64,000 nt of DNA from Syngnathus acus (Eukaryota > Chordata > Actinopteri > Syngnathiformes > Syngnathidae). Under the pieces are notes generated by a model. That model did no database searches. It had not been told where the DNA came from and saw only the letters and a list, made by a program, of their open reading frames with translations. A program made the translations under genes and the position numbers. The DNA is taken from the NCBI RefSeq assembly GCF_901709675.1, contig NC_051088.1:13247693-13311692 (forward strand). The letters are read 5' to 3'. Shown here piece after piece: positions 58,028 to 64,000 of this stretch. Every line of letters begins with the position of its first letter. The first letter of the stretch is position 1.

Positions 58028-59938
58028 CTATATAATGACCGTGCACAGGAGGAGAAGTTAGAAAAAAAAATCATGGGAAGATGTGAATGTTGATTGCACT
58101 TTCCACGCTATAAATGAGTCACGCAGTTGCTGTAAATGCAGTTACAAGGCGCTCACCGCTTGGTGTCAGCAGTGAGCCGATGTCAAGACAAGCGTGTGCT
58201 GTATTGGGCTCTCGAACAGATTTGGGTCGCTACCAAAGTAAATAATATTGCTTAATGATGGTGGATGGCGTCATCATTCAACCCTTCACTCTTATGAATC
58301 TTTTCTAATGGGAATTGATTAACGTGCTTCGATTATCATGAATATACACATAAATATTTTTATTTTGTCAGGGGTCATGCACAGAAAAAACATACTGTAA
58401 ATGGTGAACTTGGGCATGATTTTGTAACTTTCCATCTGCAATTCATATTAAGAGAACAATAGAAAGGTTTAAGTGAACCATAGTCACATATACAGGGAAA
58501 GCTCCAGGAATTTACAAGAATTTATATTATTGTTTTATTTTGTTTCTTTGGTGGAGGCTCCAAAAAGTAGCGCATCGATTGCCTTCGCTTCCTCTCGTCA
58601 CAAAGTGCATTTGTAAAGTCGCTAAGCTTTTGTGGAAGAGGTCGAGTGGCACTCCCCCGGCCATCAATGGGAGGCCGGGCAGCAGAAAAGTGGAGTGTGT
58701 GAATGAATCTGGGGTGTGGCGCCACAGGCCGCTGCAGGCTCTTACGCAAACTCAGCCTGCAGATGACTCATTCTGGATGTTATTAGCACACATAGCAGGC
58801 ACCTTCGCCACTGTACATTCCAGTGACACAAAAGGCTGCATGAGACCAGTGTAGCAGTGACGCCTATGGGATAAAAAGGATTTGTATAACAGCGATATAC
58901 ATTATCAACATCATGTAACTGATTTCATTCAGCATTATTCAACCTGTTTGTGTGATTAGTGTGTAACGTTGAGTCTCTCTTACACACACGCACGCACACA
59001 CACAGTATATACTACCTCTATAAAAGATTTTTATACAAGTAATTCATTCATAGTCACATAAGTCATAACATTGGGCTTCAAATGAGTTGTGCCAACAGTG
59101 TGATGCTTTTATAACCTCTTCCTTGTGCTGTGTGATTTATAGTGCAATAAAAAGAGTACATACAATCTGGATGAGGGCGTAGACCATTCATGCCAACGTT
59201 GTGCCACCCACACAGGAAGGTCTCAATTGACGGTTCCTGTCCTTCTGACTCGTGTCACATTGCACGTAACCTACTAAAAATAAAAGAAACAAGTTATTTC
59301 TCTTTTGTTAGCGCCTGTAATAACAACTTCTGCTGCTGAGCTGCTTATCACTTCAGACCGAGACAAAGCATTAATAGAAGCATGAAATTGTTATGTAATA
59401 ACTACTGCAAGTTGGAGACGTGCCAGCTTTTGTTGAGAAACTGGTAGGCTGTTTGAGTTGTCATAAAAACAAGGAAGTGAACGATGGCACAAAGAAGAGA
59501 GTGGAAGGCCTGCGAGTCCTGCTTGAACAGACAGAATATTGTATCGTGACACGCCATCCCACTTGTGGTGCTGAGAACACTGAAGTACTCTGTCTTCACT
59601 GCCTGGACATAACGGCCCACACAACAGCAAGCTCGAAAGACACAAAATTTGCAAATTCCACAATAACTATTCATTGATACAAATGAATGACGATGATTGT
59701 TTAGCTTAATTGTACCACCGGAGGGTTTATCTATTTTTACAACTTTCCAAAGGAAAATCCTGTCTTGTATGCTGTGAGAAATATTCAGATTCATTTGTGC
59801 ACCTAGATTCATTTTGTTATCTAAAACATGAACACACAAGTCTCCTGCAGTCTCATACTCATCCATAAACTAGTTTAACAGTTCTCAGTTACTTTTCAAT
59901 GTTTTTTTTCTTTCTGAAAAGCATATCAAAACCATTAC

Positions 59939-59941
59939 AAA

Positions 59942-59980
<39 letters not shown>

Positions 59981-59981
59981 A
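59939..59981. repeat. (AAAT)n microsatellite
   Basis: About ten AAAT units in intergenic DNA. Confidence 0.9.
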
Positions 59982-61689
59982 AATCTGTATGTAAATAAAT
60001 ATCTGTACTTGTCCATCCCAGGAAATGTTCAATTCATTCAACATCAATTTCATCAGCAGCTAAATTGGTTGTACTGCTCCCAAGCTAAGAACACATGACA
60101 GACACATGACCTTTTCCTTGTGTAGCGTCGAGCGAGCCACGTTAGACACCAGTGCTCCCTTTCATTCGCTTGGCCACTGACTCAAGTGCAAACACACCAA
60201 TGTGTTCCCGGACACTTGTGAGCTCAGTCTACTGTAAAGCGGCGGATGGTGAGAATTGGCCTTGAATTGAGACTTCTGGTAGTAACAGATGGGCGGATCG
60301 CTCCACCAGTAAGATTCCATGTGGTTCCGCTTTTCAAATGGCCGACCTATATTCTCTTGGACCAAAAGGACATTTATTGTACATTAGCCTCCAAGGGCAT
60401 TTTGCTGTTGGGTTTATTGTTGTTTTGGTACAGACACAGGATTTGCTGTTTATCAATTAGAGATGCTATGTGGCCCTGGACTATTGCACAGCATGATGGA
60501 TGTCTTCAAACAAGATCCCGTTTAATCTTCGAGTACGGTGACAAAATCATACACATAGTTGAGCCTTGTACAGCCTCCAAACGTGTCCTCTCAGCGTCCA
60601 TGGGAATCTGACTCCAGATCTCTTTAATCCACCCCACATATTGGCAAGAAGGAAGAAGTGGAAATGGCGATAATCTCAAATAAAAAGCGATTAAGCCATC
60701 TACATTCCAATACAAATACAAACGACTCAATGACAGCAAAAGCTATTCTTGTCATTGTACGGAACCATTAGTAGTATTCAAGGAACTCCCTTTTGGGCAT
60801 GACAGCTGCCATCACCACTTGTAGCAAACATAGAAGGTATTCCGCTTATCCAACTGTGCCATAAAAACGAACCTAAAAAGTGGCGTCTTTCAAAAATACC
60901 GGCAAAAGATGTGTGATGTCATCGCTCCTCAATGTCATGATGTTAAGATTAGGATTATTCCCTGCTGGCATAACATCTGCTGTACAAGCAAGGGAGCGCT
61001 CTTTCCTTAAAACAGCAAAGCCTTTCTCCAAAAATGACTGTCTATTCATAAAGTTGAATAAACATATTTCTATTCCAAGTGTTGCACAATTCAGGAAGAA
61101 GCAGCTGTGAACATAGTGTCATCCAGACAGTATGCTAAGCACGCCTTTTATAACCACAGCAGATGTGAACCAGTGCCGAGCGGCTTCTATATCACATAAA
61201 CACGTTGCTTCCACAACAACAAATGCCGAGCCAGCACATTTGGAACTGAAAAAAAAGTTTGTGGATCATAAATTGAGTCATCTCATATCTTTGGACTACA
61301 TTTAGAAGTAGACCGCTTCCCATTTGATACGAACATGGAGGCCACATTATTTATTCCATGGGGCTATTGTGGAGCGAGGCTTTCGACACCTTATTGCCAC
61401 TGTCTTTTCAGGTCTTTTCACAGAACCGGCCTGAAGGTATGTGACTTGCCAAGTTCAGTCTTGCAGGAAGAACCCATCGCTCAATAGCTTTCATAAATGG
61501 CGCTGTGAGTGTTGCCAGGCATGCCTTTTCATGTGCCGTACAGTTGAAGGCTGCTGTTAAAGCCCGCCTTCATTTCTTGTAAAATTAAGATTATTAAGAA
61601 TATGCATTTTAACTGTGGATATTCTTTGTCTGATATGGCAACCCAACTTGTCTTGTAGGAAACCAGGCACAGTGAAACTCAAAGAGCAT

Positions 61690-62719
61690 ATTCAAGTAAA
61701 AATATACAATATATTTGTTATACAAACGTGTACAGAATACTTTGGACATTTGAGTTAAACATACACTTTACATAAAGGTCAGAATCAGGTCACTGTTCGA
61801 TCCTTCATTATTCTTGAGAAAAGGGTCGCCCGTAACCATTTACCGTATGTACATGTTTACAAACAACCAAAACAGCCCTTTGATGCACTTGGAGAGAGCG
61901 TGAAGTAATAGAGATGCCTACAAAAATCCCTGAAAGAGAGCTCTCAGTGAGGTAAGAAAACATTAGTCCGACTTTCACTCATCCTCGTGTGTCAGTCTCG
62001 CTCGTGAGCTGGGAGGCCCGAGGGGCAAGCGGACGGCTGATTAAGCGCCGTCACGTTTCCCTTAAACGTCGTCGTGCTGGAGAAGGAGGCGTATATTCAT
62101 CCGTTACGCGTTTGAGTGTCAGTGATTGTGTTCGGCTTTCGTTAAAAGACACTTGGTCCACTTACCCAAGGTCAAGTTTGTTATTTCAGTTTGAAAATAT
62201 AACCAAAAAAACATGAAGGAACACAATCATGCAAATGTGAGCGACAATCAAATACCAATCAAATGCCATTTTCTAGTATGCAGCCGCGTACATTTACCTT
62301 CCTGTTGTTAACACAAATATAAGAACTTGGCAGTTTGTTTGCCAACAGAATTAAGAAATTGGACAGAAATTCAAGGCCGGGTGACTGTAATAGCTTATTT
62401 TCCCTCAGTTACAAAACATTCGGATTGACAAAGACTATTAAGACCATTGAAGCAGCAGTCATTACTAATTCAAATAAAGCTAATTAAAAAAAACAACAGT
62501 CAAAGAGAATCTCAACAGAAGCATTTGAACGTGTTCTGGCTATGATAGCGGTACATGACCACGTATTACTGTCGCGTATCGATTAACACATTTTTCCTGG
62601 CGTCACATAATAAGGCATCCGACACTGACTCAAATATGGCTTGTCCTCTGCCAAAGCCGCAGAGAAGTCAGGAAACTGACCAGCTAAAACCACCAGCCAG
62701 CGCCGACGTTGAAGAGGGT
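61690..62719 (-). other. dusp7: Probable dusp7 3' UTR
   Basis: About 1 kb after the dusp7 stop on the minus strand, no exon, AT-rich toward 61690-61760. No unambiguous poly(A) signal is visible; the end is a guess. Confidence 0.3.
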
Positions 62720-63029
62720 TCATGTGGAGTCCAGTGGGTCCAGCTGAAAGACGTTGTGATTGGTTGGCGTGGTGAAGAAGAGCTGCTCTTGGCTGGTGGC
62801 GCGGTTGTCGCAGGGACTGTGCAGCCGCAGCGTCCGCTCAAAGTCCAACAGCTGACCCATGAAGTTGAAGTTGGGGGAAATGTTGGACTTCTTCCGCTTG
62901 ACAAAGTCGTAGGCGTCGTTGAGCGACAGGTTGAGTCTCTGCATCAAGTAAGCCACCGTGACGGTCACGGAGCGGCTGATGCCGGCCAGGCAGTGCACCA
63001 GGACGCCGCACTGCTTGGACCGAGCTTCC
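62720..63029 (-). CDS. dusp7: Dual-specificity phosphatase 7, last coding exon (partial gene)
   Basis: Cytoplasmic MAPK phosphatase that dephosphorylates ERK1/2. This exon encodes about 102 residues of the catalytic domain and C-terminus, ending TGA at 62720. Visible: the signature [10 protein letters not shown] (HCx5R with catalytic Cys and Arg), the [20 protein letters not shown] helix and a FTTPTNHN tail. KRKKS and FTTPTNHN favour DUSP7 over DUSP6 and DUSP9. The acceptor on the minus strand is cttccggcagAG; both AGs are possible, and starting at 63029 gives EARSKQCG in phase 0. Rhodanese-domain and upstream catalytic exons are absent from 63030-64000, so they lie beyond the window. Confidence 0.9.
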
Positions 63030-64000
63030 TCTGCCGGAAGAAGAGAAAGCCAGCGTCAGCAAAAGGAATCATTCCATTCATTGACGTGACTCGAGTAAAC
63101 AAAAACAAACGGGTTGTTGGCACAATGACGCCATTATAACCCTCGACGGAGGACCGAAAGAGCTTGAGACTTATTCTGGGAATTCATTTGCTGCCCACAA
63201 AAACATGCAGCAAATATCCGGTTGATTCCAGACTAACTTGTGACCCTGCAATCAGACGCAGCACAGAGTGGAAGTGGCACTTCCTTCCTGCTTCGCAACT
63301 CAACCTCTCATAAAACTGACAAACAAGCTGTGGTTTTGAGAGCAGTCGAGGTTCACGAGCGGCAGTCATACACAGATGATGTGCTCCTTCTCAAAAAAAC
63401 AAACAAACAACCTACTAATACAGTATAAAATAGTCATAAATAGCAAAAACAAGACTACATCCCATCAAATGGAAAAACAAGTTACATTCTATGATTATTC
63501 TTTTTTTTAAATCAAATGATCTCTGGAGAAATCCCACGTAGTGTTAAAAACACACAAAATTGGAACAAATTGGTCCTGTAGCAGATTTTTAATCTAGGGT
63601 ACATCATATTCTGCACATTATTAAAAAACATGTGAGATGGGTGTTGAATATTGTCAGTCGACATGTGGAGCACTGTCAGAACCTTAAGAATCAGTGAATC
63701 AGTGGCGAGCCTTCACAAGTGTCGGTTCCTTAAAAGAAGGCTGGTATCCAAACTGATATTGATACCTGGTACCGAATGTTAACAGTAAAAGCTGCAAAAT
63801 TGCACAGGCTACTATCACAATGACAATATTTTTTCTGTATATTGTTCAGCCCTAGCATGCCCTGGATTCCACTCGAGAAATTTCAAACCAACTACCTATG
63901 CAAGAGATAATAAGTAACAATGAGCTGATTAGGACTTATCTATTTAGTAGACTTAAATGTAACACTTCAAATGCTCAGGTCATTTTGATAATGAACAAAA
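63030..64000. other. Intronic sequence of dusp7
   Basis: No further dusp7 exon or other gene recognised to the end of the window; presumed to be the intron before the last exon. Confidence 0.5.

Larger units (their letters stand above)
56940..61690. other. Intergenic region between tnnc1 and dusp7
   Basis: No coding exon recognised on either strand besides the mobile elements and an AAAT microsatellite. Open frames such as 58540-58854 and 59402-59866 have no family motifs. Confidence 0.55.

Noticed and set aside
62555-63139. 194-aa open frame on the plus strand
   Set aside because: Antisense to the dusp7 last exon, with no motifs of its own.
63184-63369. Candidate further dusp7 exon on the minus strand
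   Set aside because: The translation does not match the rhodanese or upstream catalytic segment of DUSP6/7/9, and no splice phase fits.

Overview
The window is nuclear DNA of a ray-finned fish, probably a percomorph teleost. Genes are split into many short GT-AG exons, with abundant di- and tetranucleotide microsatellites, hAT-type terminal-inverted-repeat elements and tRNA-SINE-like fragments. The proteins are vertebrate orthologues with fish-type substitutions. There are no operons, CRISPR arrays, phage or bacterial genes. All gene calls come from reading splice sites and translating by eye; each complete model keeps one open frame from start to stop.

Layout. (1) 1.7-7.6 kb, plus strand: complete coding part of raf1, a RAF serine/threonine kinase (637 aa, 16 coding exons). 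(2) 18.5-12.1 kb, minus strand: complete syn2, a synapsin IIb-type protein (467 aa, 11 exons), convergent with raf1. (3) 20.9-23.0 kb, plus strand: vgll4, a TEAD cofactor (264 aa, 5 exons), divergent from syn2. (4) 39.9-33.8 kb, minus strand: slc6a1, the GABA transporter GAT1 (702 aa, 14 coding exons plus a probable 5' UTR exon at 41.0-41.25 kb). (5) 53.9-56.1 kb, plus strand: tnnc1, cardiac/slow troponin C (161 aa, 6 exons). (6) 63.03-62.72 kb, minus strand: last coding exon of dusp7, an ERK phosphatase, whose other exons lie beyond the window. About 24.8-31.7, 41.3-53.8 and 56.6-61.7 kb hold no recognisable genes, only repeats and mobile-element remnants.

Context. In human, RAF1, SYN2, VGLL4 and SLC6A1 share 3p25, with MKRN2, TSEN2 and PPARG between RAF1 and SYN2 and TIMP4 nested in SYN2. 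Here those four intervening or nested genes are missing, as expected for one copy of a duplicated teleost block. TNNC1 and DUSP7 are on human 3p21, so the 12.5 kb gene-free stretch between slc6a1 and tnnc1 marks a synteny junction.

Most notable details: a roughly 100-residue Pro/Ala/Thr-rich insertion in the GAT1 tail that still ends in a hydrophobic PDZ-ligand-like motif; an Arg-to-His change in the C-terminal 14-3-3 site of RAF1; a GC-AG intron in tnnc1; a (UG)12 tract in place of a polypyrimidine tract in slc6a1; consensus CREs upstream of both synaptic genes; a split REST/RE1-like site in the slc6a1 leader; and several TIR elements with readable target-site duplications. I did not find a new multi-gene system. 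The novelty is in these variants and in the repeats.
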